Below are positions 34,570 to 44,261 of a stretch of 64,000 bases of DNA, one piece after another. Position 1 is the first letter of the stretch. Each line of letters opens with the position of its first letter. The position numbers and the translations under genes were made by a program. This DNA comes from Streptomyces sp. CB00455 (GTDB lineage: Bacteria; Actinomycetota; Actinomycetes; Streptomycetales; Streptomycetaceae), in assembly GCF_001905445.1 (NCBI RefSeq), contig NZ_LIVQ01000002.1:434001-498000 (forward strand). The letters run 5' to 3'. Under the pieces are notes generated by a model. That model saw only the letters and a list, made by a program, of their open reading frames with translations, was not told the DNA's origin and ran no database searches.

Positions 34570-34827
34570 ATGGACTGGCGTCACAACGCCGTTTGCCGCG
34601 AGGAAGACCCCGAGCTCTTCTTCCCCATCGGCAACACCGGTCCTGCGCTGCTGCAGATCGAGGAAGCCAAGGCCGTCTGCCGTCGCTGCCCCGTGATGGA
34701 GCAGTGCCTGCAGTGGGCGCTCGAGTCCGGTCAGGACTCCGGCGTCTGGGGCGGCCTCAGCGAGGACGAGCGCCGCGCGATGAAGCGCCGCGCCGCTCGC
34801 AACCGGGCGCGCAACGCAAGCGCCTGA
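34570..34827 (+). CDS. wblE: WhiB-family iron-sulfur regulator, WblE type
   Basis: 85 residues. Four cysteines for a [4Fe-4S] cluster: AVCREEDP, then AVCRRCPVMEQCLQWAL; the turn GVWGGLSEDE and basic tail KRRAARNRARNA are the WhiB DNA/sigma contact. WblE is the ubiquitous actinobacterial member (WhiB1-like) and binds the principal sigma factor. ATG at 34570 with AGGAG about 9 nt upstream. Position between lipid kinase and histidine kinase genes matches the wblE locus of S. coelicolor. Confidence 0.92.
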   Translation: MDWRHNAVCREEDPELFFPIGNTGPALLQIEEAKAVCRRCPVMEQCLQWALESGQDSGVWGGLSEDERRAMKRRAARNRARNASA

Positions 34828-34890
34828 CAACGACTTTCGAGCCTCGACGCGCAGCGCGTAGTACCTGACAAGCGCTTGGCAACGTGCTCT

Positions 34891-34950
34891 TGAGCCCCGG
34901 ACCGGGAAGGCCTCCAGCAGTAGCTGGGGGCGCCTCGGCTCCGGGGCTCA
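34891..34950. terminator. Nested hairpin between wblE and the histidine kinase gene
   Basis: Outer stem TGAGCCCCGGA (34891-34901) with TCCGGGGCTCA (34940-34950). Inner stem around CCAGC-AGTA-GCTGG (34913-34926). The inner part resembles the GGGGGCACCTCCCAGCGGTAGCTGGGGG-type hairpin dispersed in Streptomyces genomes. The flanking genes converge. Confidence 0.75.
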
Positions 34951-35001
34951 GTGCTGTCCGGAACGAGAACCGTCACGCTGGGTGACGACGGGGGCGCGCG
35001 G

Positions 35002-36471
35002 CTACTTCTGCGGGCTGGACGGTACGTCGAGGACGACCTTGGTGCCGCGCGGCTGCGCCCGGACCATGTCGAAGGTGCCGCCGAGCTCCCCTTCCACGAG
35101 GGTCCGTACGATCTGGAGCCCGAGGTTGCCGGCCCGCTGGGGGTCGAAGCCTTCGGGCAGGCCGCGGCCGTCGTCGAGGACGGTGATCAGCAGCCGGCCG
35201 TCGGTGCGGCCCGATCCGGTGCGGGTCGCGGAGACTTCCACGGTGCCCCGCTCCCCCTGGGTGAAAGCGTGCTCCAGAGCGTTCTGCAGGATCTCGGTCA
35301 GCACCATCGACAGCGGCGTGGCGACCTCGGCGTCCAGGATCCCGAAGCGGCCGGTGCGCCGGCAGTCGACCTTCCCCGGCGAGATCTCGGAGACCATCGC
35401 GATCACGCGGTCGGCGATCTCGTCGAACTCGACCCGCTCGTCCAGGTTCTGAGACAGCGTCTCGTGCACGATCGCGATCGAACCGACGCGGCGCACGGCC
35501 TCGTTGAGGGCCTCGCGGCCGCTTTCCGAATCCATCCGGCGGGCCTGGAGCCTGAGCAGCGCGGCCACGGTCTGGAGGTTGTTCTTCACCCGGTGGTGGA
35601 TCTCCCGGATGGTGGCGTCCTTGGTGATCAGCTCACGCTCGCGACGGCGCAGTTCGGTGACGTCGCGACAGAGCACCAGGGAGCCGATCCGGACCCCCTT
35701 CGGCTTGAGCGGGATGGCGCGCAGCTGGATGACGCCGCCGTTGCCCTCGACTTCGGTCTCCCTCGGGGCCCAGCCGCTGGCCAGCTTGACGAGGGCCTCG
35801 TCCACCGGGCCCCGGGAGGGGGCGAGTTCGGTGGTGGTGTCGCCGAGGTGCTGACCGACCAGGTCGGAGGCGAGGCCGAGCCGGTGGTAGGCGGAGAGCG
35901 CGTTCGGGGAGGCGTAGGTGACCACGCCGTCCGCGTCGAGCCGGATCAGCCCGTCCCCGACGCGCGGGGAGGCGTCCATGTCGACCTGCTGGCCGGGGAA
36001 GGGGAAGGAGCCGGCCGCGATCATCTGGGCCAGGTCGGAGGCGGACTGGAGGTAGGTCAGCTCCAGCCGGCTCGGTGTGCGCACGGTGAGCAGGTTGGTG
36101 TTGCGGGCGATCACGCCCAGGACCCGGCCCTCGCGGCGCACCGGGATCGACTCGACGCGGACCGGCACCTCCTCGCGCCATTCCGGGTCGCCCTCGCGCA
36201 CGATCCGGCCCTCGTCCAGCGCGGCGTCGAGCAGGGGGCGCCGGCCGCGGGGCACCAGGTGGCCGACCATGTCGTCCTGGTACGAGGTGGGGCCGGTGTT
36301 CGGGCGCATCTGGGCGACCGAGACGTACCGGGAGCCGTCGAGCGTCGGGACCCAGAGCACCAGGTCGGCGAAGGACAGGTCGGAGAGCAGCTGCCACTCC
36401 GAGACCAGCAGGTGGAGCCACTCCAGGTCGGTTTCACCGAGAGCTGTGTGCTGGCGTACGAGGTCGTTCAT
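35002..36471 (-). CDS. PAS/HisKA_2 sensor histidine kinase
   Basis: 489 residues. N-terminal GAF-like sensor (LSFADLVLWVPTLDGSRYV...), a PAS domain (IRLDADGVVTYASPNALSAYHRLG), then the HisKA_2 phosphoacceptor IREIHHRVKNNLQTVAALLRLQARR and an HWE/PdtaS-like ATPase domain (LTEILQNALEHAF; ITVLDDGRGLPEGFD; GNLGLQIVRTLVEGELGG). No membrane segments, so it is a soluble kinase. PdtaS-type kinases signal to ANTAR response regulators; no partner is in the window. Start ATG 36469-36471; upstream GTG 36480 is possible. Confidence 0.9.
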   Translation of the reverse strand: MNDLVRQHTALGETDLEWLHLLVSEWQLLSDLSFADLVLWVPTLDGSRYVSVAQMRPNTGPTSYQDDMVGHLVPRGRRPLLDAALDEGRIVREGDPEWREEVPVRVESIPVRREGRVLGVIARNTNLLTVRTPSRLELTYLQSASDLAQMIAAGSFPFPGQQVDMDASPRVGDGLIRLDADGVVTYASPNALSAYHRLGLASDLVGQHLGDTTTELAPSRGPVDEALVKLASGWAPRETEVEGNGGVIQLRAIPLKPKGVRIGSLVLCRDVTELRRRERELITKDATIREIHHRVKNNLQTVAALLRLQARRMDSESGREALNEAVRRVGSIAIVHETLSQNLDERVEFDEIADRVIAMVSEISPGKVDCRRTGRFGILDAEVATPLSMVLTEILQNALEHAFTQGERGTVEVSATRTGSGRTDGRLLITVLDDGRGLPEGFDPQRAGNLGLQIVRTLVEGELGGTFDMVRAQPRGTKVVLDVPSSPQK

Positions 36472-36614
36472 GGAGGGCACGTGGCGAGCGTACCCCGGGT
36501 AGGGGCCATGACTTTCCGCAGTGCGATTCCGGGGAGTATCCAGGAGGCCCGCAGGCCGCGTACTGTTGGAGGAAGCGACGGCCTTGCGGCGTCGCGCTTG
36601 GATGGACAGAAGAG

Positions 36615-36630
36615 ATTGGTCTAGTCCACA
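36615..36630. promoter_or_regulatory. DasR-responsive element 1
   Basis: ATTGGTCTAGTCCACA, a close match to the 16-bp dre consensus (ATTGGTCTAGACCA-like). It stands 144 nt upstream of the histidine kinase start and about 490 nt before nagB, so either gene could be controlled. Confidence 0.8.
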
Positions 36631-37069
36631 ATTGCTCACAGCTTCCGCCCTCCCCGCACAGGAGGACGGATCGAGGTAAGCCGCGCGCTCTGCCCTGACC
36701 GCGCAGGCTCCTCCCAACCGGCCGCGGGAACCGCACACCCTCGGCCGTAAGTACTCCGGGCTACGGTGCCGGGCGGGTCGAGGGTCCCGTCCTGCACCGT
36801 GGCCCAGAGGAATTTCAGGGGCCCTTTTCCTTCCGGCGGCGAGCGCGCGCAGTCCGCGCCGCAGCCCGCAGCCCCCCGCCCCCTCTTCCCCACCCCCCTT
36901 CCCCGCCCCCCGCCTGCCCGCGCGCGGGCGAGGGACATCCGCCCGGAGCCGCTGCCCGCGCACCCTTGCCCGCCGGCAGCAGAGGCCCCCCGCCGGGATG
37001 CGCGCACGGGGATCCGGACCACCATGGAATGGGGCGCGGACCCCGGCGGGGAAGGGCCGGCTCTGGTAG

Positions 37070-37085
37070 ATTGGTCTATACCACA
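37070..37085 (+). promoter_or_regulatory. DasR-responsive element of nagB
   Basis: ATTGGTCTATACCACA, a near-perfect dre palindrome, 37 nt upstream of the nagB start codon. DasR binding here would block nagB transcription until GlcN-6-P releases it. Confidence 0.9.
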
Positions 37086-37121
37086 ACATGCCCATACCCT
37101 TCTCAGATCGGCAGGCCCCGC

Positions 37122-37907
37122 GTGGAAGTTGTCATCGTCCCGGACGCCAAGGCAGGCGGCGAACTCATCGCGGAGGCCATGGCCGCCCTGGTCCGCCGCA
37201 AGCCCGACGCCCTGCTGGGCGTGGCGACCGGCTCGACCCCGCTGCCCGTCTACGAGGCCCTCGCGGCGAAGGTCAAGGCCGGTGAGGTGGACGCCTCCAG
37301 GGCCCGCGTCTGCCAGCTCGACGAGTACGTCGGCCTGCCCGCCGGCCACCCCGAGTCCTACCGCGCGGTCGTGCTGCGTGAGGTCGTCGAACCGCTGGGC
37401 CTGTCCGAGGCCGCCTTCATGGGCCCCGACGGCTCGGCCGAGGACATCGTCGGCGCGTGCGACGCCTACGACCGTGCCCTGGCGCAGGCCGGCGGCGTCG
37501 ACCTCCAGCTGCTGGGTATCGGCACGGACGGCCACATCGGCTTCAACGAGCCCTGCTCCTCACTGGCCTCCCGCACCCGCATCAAGACGCTGACCGAGCA
37601 GACCCGCGTGGACAACGCGCGCTTCTTCGGGGACGACCTCGAACAGGTGCCCCACCACGTCATCACCCAGGGCATCGGCACCATCCTCGACGCCCGACAC
37701 CTGGTCCTGCTGGCCACCGGCGAGAGCAAGGCCGAGGCCGTCGCGCAGACCGTCGAGGGCCCGCTGTCCGCGCTGGTCCCGGCCTCCGCGCTGCAGCTGC
37801 ACCGGCACGCCACGGTCGTGGTGGACGAGGCCGCCGCCTCGAAGCTCAAGCTGGCCGACTACTTCCGCCACACCTACGCCGACAAGCCTTCCTGGCAGGG
37901 CCTTTAG
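37122..37907 (+). CDS. nagB: Glucosamine-6-phosphate deaminase
   Basis: 261 residues from GTG 37122, equal to the S. coelicolor length I recall. It turns glucosamine-6-phosphate into fructose-6-phosphate and ammonia. Family sequences: LLGVATGSTPLPVYEAL (phosphate site), CQLDEYVGLPAGHPESY (catalytic Asp region) and GIGTDGHIGFNEP (active-site Asp/His lid). The 650-nt region upstream contains two DasR sites, and a strong hairpin follows. The deaminase sets the level of GlcN-6-P, the DasR effector, so it closes the feedback loop of the regulon. Confidence 0.95.
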   Translation: MEVVIVPDAKAGGELIAEAMAALVRRKPDALLGVATGSTPLPVYEALAAKVKAGEVDASRARVCQLDEYVGLPAGHPESYRAVVLREVVEPLGLSEAAFMGPDGSAEDIVGACDAYDRALAQAGGVDLQLLGIGTDGHIGFNEPCSSLASRTRIKTLTEQTRVDNARFFGDDLEQVPHHVITQGIGTILDARHLVLLATGESKAEAVAQTVEGPLSALVPASALQLHRHATVVVDEAAASKLKLADYFRHTYADKPSWQGL

Positions 37908-37920
37908 GCCGTGCGGCCGT

Positions 37921-37957
37921 GACGGCCGGGCTCCCCCTCGGGGGCGCCCGGCCCGTC
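37921..37957 (+). terminator. Terminator of nagB
   Basis: GACGGCCGGGC (37921-37931) pairs with GCCCGGCCCGTC (37946-37957); inner CCCC/GGGG extends the stem. 13 nt after the stop. Confidence 0.8.
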
Positions 37958-38218
37958 CGCGTTCCGCGTTCCAGGGAGCCCGGCCCGGCGGGTGGGGTGC
38001 GCCGCCGCCGGGACGGATCCCCGCGCGGCCCGGGGCCTGAGCCCCGCGCCCCCTCGCCGAGGGCGTAGCGGGCCCCGTACGCCCCGTCCACGACCGCCTT
38101 CAGCCGGGTGGGGTCCCCCCGCCGCGGTCCGTCGTCCTGCAGCCGGAGCCCGTGCGGCTCGCGGTCGGGCGGCGCCCCTGCGGATGCCCCGACGGCAGGC
38201 CGGCCCCGGGACGTGACT
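37958..38218. other. Non-coding stretch between nagB and the GH3 gene
   Basis: About 260 nt, very G+C-rich. On the minus strand a short stretch near 38040-38160 reads like coding sequence (RLKAVVDGAYGARYALGEG) with good third-position G/C, but it has no credible start or stop. It may be a gene remnant. Confidence 0.35.
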
Positions 38219-38253
38219 GAGGGCCGGGCCTCCCTCCTCGGCGCCCGGCCCTC
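38219..38253 (-). terminator. Terminator of the das/GH3 operon
   Basis: GAGGGCCGGGC (38219-38229) with GCCCGGCCCTC (38243-38253), 20 nt past the GH3 stop on the minus strand. Confidence 0.85.
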
Positions 38254-38273
38254 GCCTGCGTCCCGGCAGCGGC

Positions 38274-39764
38274 CTAGTGGGGGCGCCGGCCCGCGATGAC
38301 CTCGGCGGCTGCGCGGCCGCAGACGCGGGAGGCGCCGTGCGTGGCCACGTACAGGGCCCCCCTGGGTTCGGCCGTCGGTACGCCCATCTCCACGACCACG
38401 GTGTCCGGGCGGGCCGCGACGAGCGCGTCCAGTACCTCGGCCATCCACGGGTGGCGGTGGGCGTCGCGGACCACCGCGACGACGGTCCGCTCCCCCGCGG
38501 CCGCCAGTACGTCACCGGCGGCGCAGCCCTGCGGGTAGACGCCCGAGGCCGTCCCCGGGAGCAGCTCCGCGAGCTCGGCCGCCGGCCCCCACGGGGTCTC
38601 GTCGCCGACCGCGATGTTCACGACGGGGGCGAGCGTGGCCACGTAGGGCGCGGCGACCGGGGCGGCCGTGCCCGAGACGACCAGCGCGAGACGGGCGGCG
38701 GTCAGGCCAATGCCGGATGCGCGGCTCCCCTCCGGCCGCGCGTCCGGCCGGAGGCTGCGGGTCCATTCGGCGAGGGTCCGGACCCGGGCGGCGGCGTCGG
38801 CGAGCCGCTCCTCGGGCAGGACGCCTTCGCGTACGGCGGCGACGAGCGCGTCGCGCAGCCGCAGCACGGTCGCCTCGTCGGCCAGTCCACCGCCCACGCA
38901 GATGGCGTCGGCGCCGGCCGCGATGGCCAGGACGGAGCCGCGCTCGATGCCGTACGTCCCGGCGATGGCGTTCATTTCCATGCCGTCGGTGACGATCAGC
39001 CCCTCGTAGCCCAGTTCCTTGCGCAGCAGGCCGGTCAGGATCTGCGGGCTGAGCGTGGCCGGGCGGGTGGGGTCGAGCGCGGGCACCAGGATGTGCGCGC
39101 TCATGACGGCCTTGGTGCCGGCTTCGATGGCCGCCGCGAACGGGACGAGTTCGCGGGCCTGGAGGGTTTCCAGGTCGGCGTCGATGCGGGGCAGCGCGTG
39201 GTGCGAGTCGACGCTGGTGTCTCCGTGGCCGGGGAAGTGCTTGGTGCAGGCGGCGACGCCGGCGGCCTGGAGCCCTTCGACGTAGGCGGCGGTGTGCCGG
39301 GCCGCGAGGCGGGTGTCGGCGCCGAAGGACCGTACGCCGATGACCGGGTTGGCCGGGTTGGAGTTGACGTCCGCGGAGGGGGCCCAGTTGAGGTTGACCC
39401 CGCACGCGGCGAGGCGGTGTCCGAGCTCGCGGGCGACGTCCCGGGTCAGGGCGGTGTCGTCGACGGCGCCGAGGGCCAGGTTGCCGGGGAAGGACGAGCC
39501 GCCCCTGGCCTCCAGGCGGGTGACGTCTCCGCCCTCCTCGTCGATGGCGACCAGGACGTCGTCGCGCTCGGCGCGCAGCTGCGCGGTCAGCGCGGCGAGC
39601 TGTTCGGGCGAGGCGATGTTGCGACCGAACAGGCCGACGGCGGTGAGGCCTTCGGAGAGCCGGCGCAGCAGCCAGGCGGGAGCGGTGGTGCCTTCGAAGC
39701 CGGGCTGGAGGACCGCGAGGGCGTCACGGGTGAGCGTGTCGACGCGGTGCGCGAGGACAGTCAT
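38274..39764 (-). CDS. GH3 beta-N-acetylglucosaminidase of the das cluster
   Basis: 496 residues. KHFPGHGDTSVDSHHALP is the NagZ-type histidine/aspartate dyad loop, and LIVTDGMEMNAIAGTYG carries the catalytic nucleophile Asp. No signal peptide, so it acts inside on imported disaccharides, chitobiose from the Das transporter or N-acetylglucosaminyl-anhydromuramyl fragments. It is 7 nt after dasC in one operon, the same place as in the S. coelicolor das cluster. GlcNAc it releases feeds NagA and NagB. Confidence 0.92.
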   Translation of the reverse strand: MTVLAHRVDTLTRDALAVLQPGFEGTTAPAWLLRRLSEGLTAVGLFGRNIASPEQLAALTAQLRAERDDVLVAIDEEGGDVTRLEARGGSSFPGNLALGAVDDTALTRDVARELGHRLAACGVNLNWAPSADVNSNPANPVIGVRSFGADTRLAARHTAAYVEGLQAAGVAACTKHFPGHGDTSVDSHHALPRIDADLETLQARELVPFAAAIEAGTKAVMSAHILVPALDPTRPATLSPQILTGLLRKELGYEGLIVTDGMEMNAIAGTYGIERGSVLAIAAGADAICVGGGLADEATVLRLRDALVAAVREGVLPEERLADAAARVRTLAEWTRSLRPDARPEGSRASGIGLTAARLALVVSGTAAPVAAPYVATLAPVVNIAVGDETPWGPAAELAELLPGTASGVYPQGCAAGDVLAAAGERTVVAVVRDAHRHPWMAEVLDALVAARPDTVVVEMGVPTAEPRGALYVATHGASRVCGRAAAEVIAGRRPH

Positions 39765-39771
39765 GGGGCCG

Positions 39772-40674
39772 TTATCCCTTCACGGCGCCGGCGGTCATGC
39801 CGCCGACGGCCTTGCGCTGGAGGAAGACGAAGATGAGCAGGACGGGCACGGCGAAGAGCGAGGACGCGGCCATGGTGGCGCCCCAGTCATTGCCGAAGGC
39901 CGTCATGAATTCGGTCAGCCACAGGGGCAGGGTCTGCGCGGTCTTGTCCTTGTTCAGGATCAGGACCATCGCGAACTCGTTCCAGGCGGTGATGAAGCCG
40001 AAGAGCGAGGTGGACATCAGGCCGGGGGCCAGCAGGGGGAAGATCACCTTGCGGAAGGCCTGGCCGCGGGTGCAGCCGTCGATCTGGGCGGCCTCCTCCA
40101 GGGTCACCGGGACGGCGGCGATGAAGCCGCGCAGGGTCCAGATGGTGAAGGGGAGGATCATCACGAAGTAGATCGCGGTGAGCAGCGGGAGGCTGTTCAG
40201 CATCTCGCCGTCGCGGGCGATCATGTACATCGCGATGACCATGACCTCCCAGGGGGCCATCTGGGCCATCATCACGGTGAGGACGAGGCCCTTGCGGCCC
40301 TTGAACTTCATGCGGGCGATGGCGAAGCTCGCGGCGAGGGCGACGAGCAGGGCGAGTACGACGGCGCCGGCGGTGACCAGGACGCTGTTGGTGACGTACG
40401 TCCAGAAGTTGGTGACGCCGGTGGCCTTGGTGAAGTTGTCCAGGGTCGGGGTGAAGAAGAAGACCGGTTCCTTGGTGAGGATCTGGCTCGACGGCTTGAG
40501 TGCCGAGGAGAACATCCAGTACACCGGGAAGACGAAGAGGAGCGCCAGGAGCAGGGCGCCCGCGTTCTTGGCGACGGCCGCGGGGCGGACGGGGCGGCGG
40601 GTGCGCAGCTGCTGCGGGGCCTTCGCGGACGGCGCCGCGGCCGGCGCGGGCTTCGGGGCGGTGCTCGTGCTCAC
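39772..40674 (-). CDS. dasC: Chitobiose ABC importer permease DasC
   Basis: 300 residues. A 35-residue Ala/Pro-rich tail precedes six membrane segments (LLLALLFVFPVYWMF; VLVTAGAVVLALLVALAASFAIA; and others). The EAA loop LEEAAQIDGCTRGQAFRKVIFPLLAPG marks the MalG-type permease. GTG start 40672-40674 overlaps the dasB stop (GTGA). It pairs with DasB; the shared ATPase MsiK is encoded elsewhere, as in other Streptomyces. Confidence 0.92.
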   Translation of the reverse strand: MSTSTAPKPAPAAAPSAKAPQQLRTRRPVRPAAVAKNAGALLLALLFVFPVYWMFSSALKPSSQILTKEPVFFFTPTLDNFTKATGVTNFWTYVTNSVLVTAGAVVLALLVALAASFAIARMKFKGRKGLVLTVMMAQMAPWEVMVIAMYMIARDGEMLNSLPLLTAIYFVMILPFTIWTLRGFIAAVPVTLEEAAQIDGCTRGQAFRKVIFPLLAPGLMSTSLFGFITAWNEFAMVLILNKDKTAQTLPLWLTEFMTAFGNDWGATMAASSLFAVPVLLIFVFLQRKAVGGMTAGAVKG

Positions 40675-41690
40675 TGCTCCTCCTCCTGCTTCAGGATCAG
40701 GCGGAAGTAGAAGGACATGACGATCACGAGGATCAGGATCGTCAGGACGGAGATGGCGGCGGCGAGGCCGTAGTGGGCCTGGCTCTGGCCCTCGACGTAG
40801 GCGAAGACCGGGAGGATCTCGGAGGCGCGGTCGGGGCCGCCCTTCTTCATCGCGTAGACCTGGGTGAAGGCTTTGAAGACCCAGATCACTTCGAGGAAGG
40901 TGGTCACGAGGAAGAAGGGCTTCAGGTTCGGGAAGACGATCTTCCAGAAGGTCTGCCAGCCGTTGGCGCCGTCCATCCGGGCGGCCTCGTACAGCTCGGC
41001 GCCGACCGTGGTCAGGCCGGCGTACATGTTGAGGGCCACGAAGGGGATGGAGCCCCACACCACCAGGATCGTGACGATCGTGAGAGTGGAGAGGCCGGTC
41101 TCGAACCAGTTGTGCTGTTCGTAACCGGAGAAGCCGGCGGTGCGCATGACCCAGTTCATGACGCCGAACTGCTCGTCGAAGAGCCATTGGAAGACCTGGA
41201 CGGAGGCGACGATCGGCATGGCCCAGGCCATGACCAGCGCCATCGACAGGACCAGGCGCATCCACGTGCCGAGCCGGCTGAGCAGGATGCCGATCAGGCT
41301 GCCCAGCACCATGATCAGTGCGACGTTGGCCAGGGTGAAGGCGAAGCTGCGGACGACGACGGTCCAGAAGGTCGTGTCACCGAGCAGTTCGGTGTAGTTG
41401 CCGAAGCCCGCGAAGGGGTACTTCCGCTGGATGAACTCGATCTTGTTGATGTCCTGGAAGGACAGGATCACGTTCTTGATCAGCGGGTACAGCAGCAGGG
41501 TCGCGAGGCTGAGCACGGCCGGCCCGACCAGCAGGTAGGGCAGCCATCCCGAGGGGAGCGGCCTGCGGCCCCCGCGAGGAGCCGTTCGACGGGGGCCGAC
41601 CGCGGTGACGGGCACCGTGGGCAGTCCGGCTGACTTCTGTGGTGCGTCCTGTGGAGCGCTGGTCGTCGCTCCCTGGGAGTGCACGGTCAT
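40671..41690 (-). CDS. dasB: Chitobiose ABC importer permease DasB
   Basis: 339 residues. MalF-type permease with six membrane segments after a 45-residue cytoplasmic tail; EAA loop LYEAARMDGANGWQTFWKIVFPNLKP. It forms the membrane channel with DasC. Start ATG 41688-41690 follows GAGGAA. It is separated from dasA by 127 nt that contain a hairpin, which may lower its expression relative to the binding protein. Confidence 0.92.
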   Translation of the reverse strand: MTVHSQGATTSAPQDAPQKSAGLPTVPVTAVGPRRTAPRGGRRPLPSGWLPYLLVGPAVLSLATLLLYPLIKNVILSFQDINKIEFIQRKYPFAGFGNYTELLGDTTFWTVVVRSFAFTLANVALIMVLGSLIGILLSRLGTWMRLVLSMALVMAWAMPIVASVQVFQWLFDEQFGVMNWVMRTAGFSGYEQHNWFETGLSTLTIVTILVVWGSIPFVALNMYAGLTTVGAELYEAARMDGANGWQTFWKIVFPNLKPFFLVTTFLEVIWVFKAFTQVYAMKKGGPDRASEILPVFAYVEGQSQAHYGLAAAISVLTILILVIVMSFYFRLILKQEEEQ

Positions 41691-41740
41691 GGCTTGGCTT
41701 CCTCGCGGTTGACTGTGGAGTCAAATGCGCGACCGGGGGC

Positions 41741-41766
41741 GCGGCGGGCGTCCGGGCGTCCGCCGC
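41741..41766 (-). terminator. Hairpin between dasA and dasB
   Basis: GCGGCGGGCG (41741-41750) can pair with CGTCCGCCGC (41757-41766), with one wobble. It could partly end or stabilise the dasA message, making more binding protein than permease. No T-run follows. Confidence 0.5.
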
Positions 41767-41817
41767 ACTCCCCGGTGCGTTCACACTGCTGGGTGGTGCG
41801 GGTGCTGCGGGGAGGGG

Positions 41818-43101
41818 CTACTTGTTGATGCGGTTCGCGATTTCCTTGTCCGCGTCCGCGCCGGCCTTGGCGGCGTCCTCACCCTTCAGGACCTTGGTCA
41901 TGAACTCCTTGATGGGGTTCGGCTCGGTCTCGACGTTCGCCCAGCCCGCGGTGACCGGGGTGATCTTGCCGTTGACGCCGGCCTTGCCCATGGCCTCGGC
42001 GAAGGAGCCGGCGGCGGGGGTGAAGTTGGCCGCGGCCTGGTTCGGGAGCAGGGCGCCCTTGGTCTCGGCGGCGTACTTGGTCATCTGGTCCTTGCCGGCG
42101 GCGAGGGCCAGCCACTCCTTGGCGAGGTCCTTGTTCTTGGAGCGCTCGGCCACGGCGAGGTTCGAGCCGCCGAGGAAGACGGTGCTGGTCTTCTCCGCGG
42201 TCTTGCCCGGGATCGGGAAGTAGCCGAAGTCGGCTTCCTTGCCCGCTTCCTTCAGGGCCTTCTCGGCTCCGCCGGCTTCCCAGCCGAGACCGATCCAGGA
42301 GGCGACGCCGCCCTTGGGGACGATGTCGGTGGACTGCTGCGGGTTGGCCTCGTCCTTGTCCTTGGGGGCGGTGGAGAAGGACTGGAGCTTCTTGTAGAAG
42401 TCCATGGCGGAGGCGGCCTGGGGGGTGCCGAGACCGCCCTTCCACTTGCCGCCGTCCTTGACGGCGAGGTCGCCGCCCTCGTCCCAGATGAGGCCGGCGA
42501 GGACGTACCAGCTCTGGCCGGGGAGGTAGATGGGCTGCGAGGCCGGGTCGGCCGCCTTCAGCTTCTCCAGGCCGGCCACCCACTCGTCGCGGGTCTTCGG
42601 CGGGGTGACGCCGGCCTTCTCGAAGGCCTTCTTGTCGTAGATGACGACGCGGTTGGCGGCGTACCACGGGGCGGAGTAGAGCTTGCCATCGACCTCGGCC
42701 GAGGCGAGCATGCTCTTCTGCCAGGCGTCGGCGCCGAGCTTGGACTTGTCACCCGTCAGGTCGGCGAGACCGCCGGTGACCGCGTAGCCGGCGGTCTGGG
42801 TGTTGCCGAGTTCGAGGACGTCGGGCGGGGTGTCCTCGGAGAGGGCCGTGGTGACCTTCTCCTGGATGCCGGTCCACTTCTGTTCCTCGACCTTGACCGT
42901 GACACCGGGGTGCTTGGCCGAGAACTCCTTGTTGACTTCGTCGATCCAGGCCTTCGGCGCGGAGCCGTCCATCACCCAGACGGTGATCTCCTTGGCGCCA
43001 CCCGCGTCGGTCTTGCCCTTGTCGTCGCCGCCGTTGCCGCATGCCGCGACTGTGGCCATCATGCCCGCGACACTGACCGCCGCGATGAGCTTGCGCTTCA
43101 C
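41818..43101 (-). CDS. dasA: Chitobiose-binding lipoprotein DasA
   Basis: 427 residues from GTG 43099-43101, preceded by GAGGAGGGTGG. Lipoprotein signal with lipobox VAAC (Cys about residue 21). The mature protein is a family 1 sugar-binding protein (MDGSAPKAWIDEVNKEFSAKHPGVTVKVE; VFLGGSNLAVAERSKNKDLA). It binds N,N'-diacetylchitobiose outside the cell for DasBC. Two dre boxes lie about 95-135 nt upstream, where DasR represses. Confidence 0.94.
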   Translation of the reverse strand: MKRKLIAAVSVAGMMATVAACGNGGDDKGKTDAGGAKEITVWVMDGSAPKAWIDEVNKEFSAKHPGVTVKVEEQKWTGIQEKVTTALSEDTPPDVLELGNTQTAGYAVTGGLADLTGDKSKLGADAWQKSMLASAEVDGKLYSAPWYAANRVVIYDKKAFEKAGVTPPKTRDEWVAGLEKLKAADPASQPIYLPGQSWYVLAGLIWDEGGDLAVKDGGKWKGGLGTPQAASAMDFYKKLQSFSTAPKDKDEANPQQSTDIVPKGGVASWIGLGWEAGGAEKALKEAGKEADFGYFPIPGKTAEKTSTVFLGGSNLAVAERSKNKDLAKEWLALAAGKDQMTKYAAETKGALLPNQAAANFTPAAGSFAEAMGKAGVNGKITPVTAGWANVETEPNPIKEFMTKVLKGEDAAKAGADADKEIANRINK

Positions 43102-43194
43102 GCCACCCTCCTCAGGGATGCTGCCTGCAACTTCCCTCGCCCGCCGCGGTGACGTACGCACCAAGTACTGCCGTGGGGCCGGGATCTGATCCAT

Positions 43195-43210
43195 ATTGGT
43201 TTAGACCAGC
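43195..43210 (-). promoter_or_regulatory. DasR-responsive element, dasA-dasR region, first box
   Basis: ATTGGTTTAGACCAGC, 94 nt before the dasA start. Nearly perfect dre palindrome (TGGT-TTAG-ACCA). Confidence 0.88.
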
Positions 43211-43218
43211 AGCTGGAG

Positions 43219-43234
43219 CTTGGCCTAGACCTTT
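43219..43234. promoter_or_regulatory. DasR-responsive element, dasA-dasR region, second box
   Basis: CTTGGCCTAGACCTTT, 24 nt centre-to-centre from the first box and weaker. Paired boxes suggest cooperative control of dasA and possibly of dasR on the other strand. Confidence 0.65.
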
Positions 43235-43256
43235 AGGGGTGTCAAGGGTCTAATGA

Positions 43257-44156
<900 letters not shown>

Positions 44157-44261
44157 GCGCGGGCCCCGCGGACCGGTATACGGACGGGGTCTTACGTTCA
44201 GCGGGCGATCCCCCGTAGATTCCCTGCGCTTACGCAGTTGATCGACGAGGGGACGCTAGCC

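Noticed and set aside
36766..37121. Plus-strand frames with upstream ATG/GTG starts that would extend nagB by ~52 residues
   Set aside because: They would run across the DasR site at 37070 and give an Arg/Pro-rich tail unlike any NagB; the GTG at 37122 gives the usual 261 residues.
37846..38448. Minus-strand frame with a coding-like stretch (RLKAVVDGAYGARYALGEG) between nagB and the GH3 gene
   Set aside because: Its start lies inside the GH3 gene and its end inside nagB, both shadows; only ~40 codons look coding. Noted as a possible remnant, not called as a gene.
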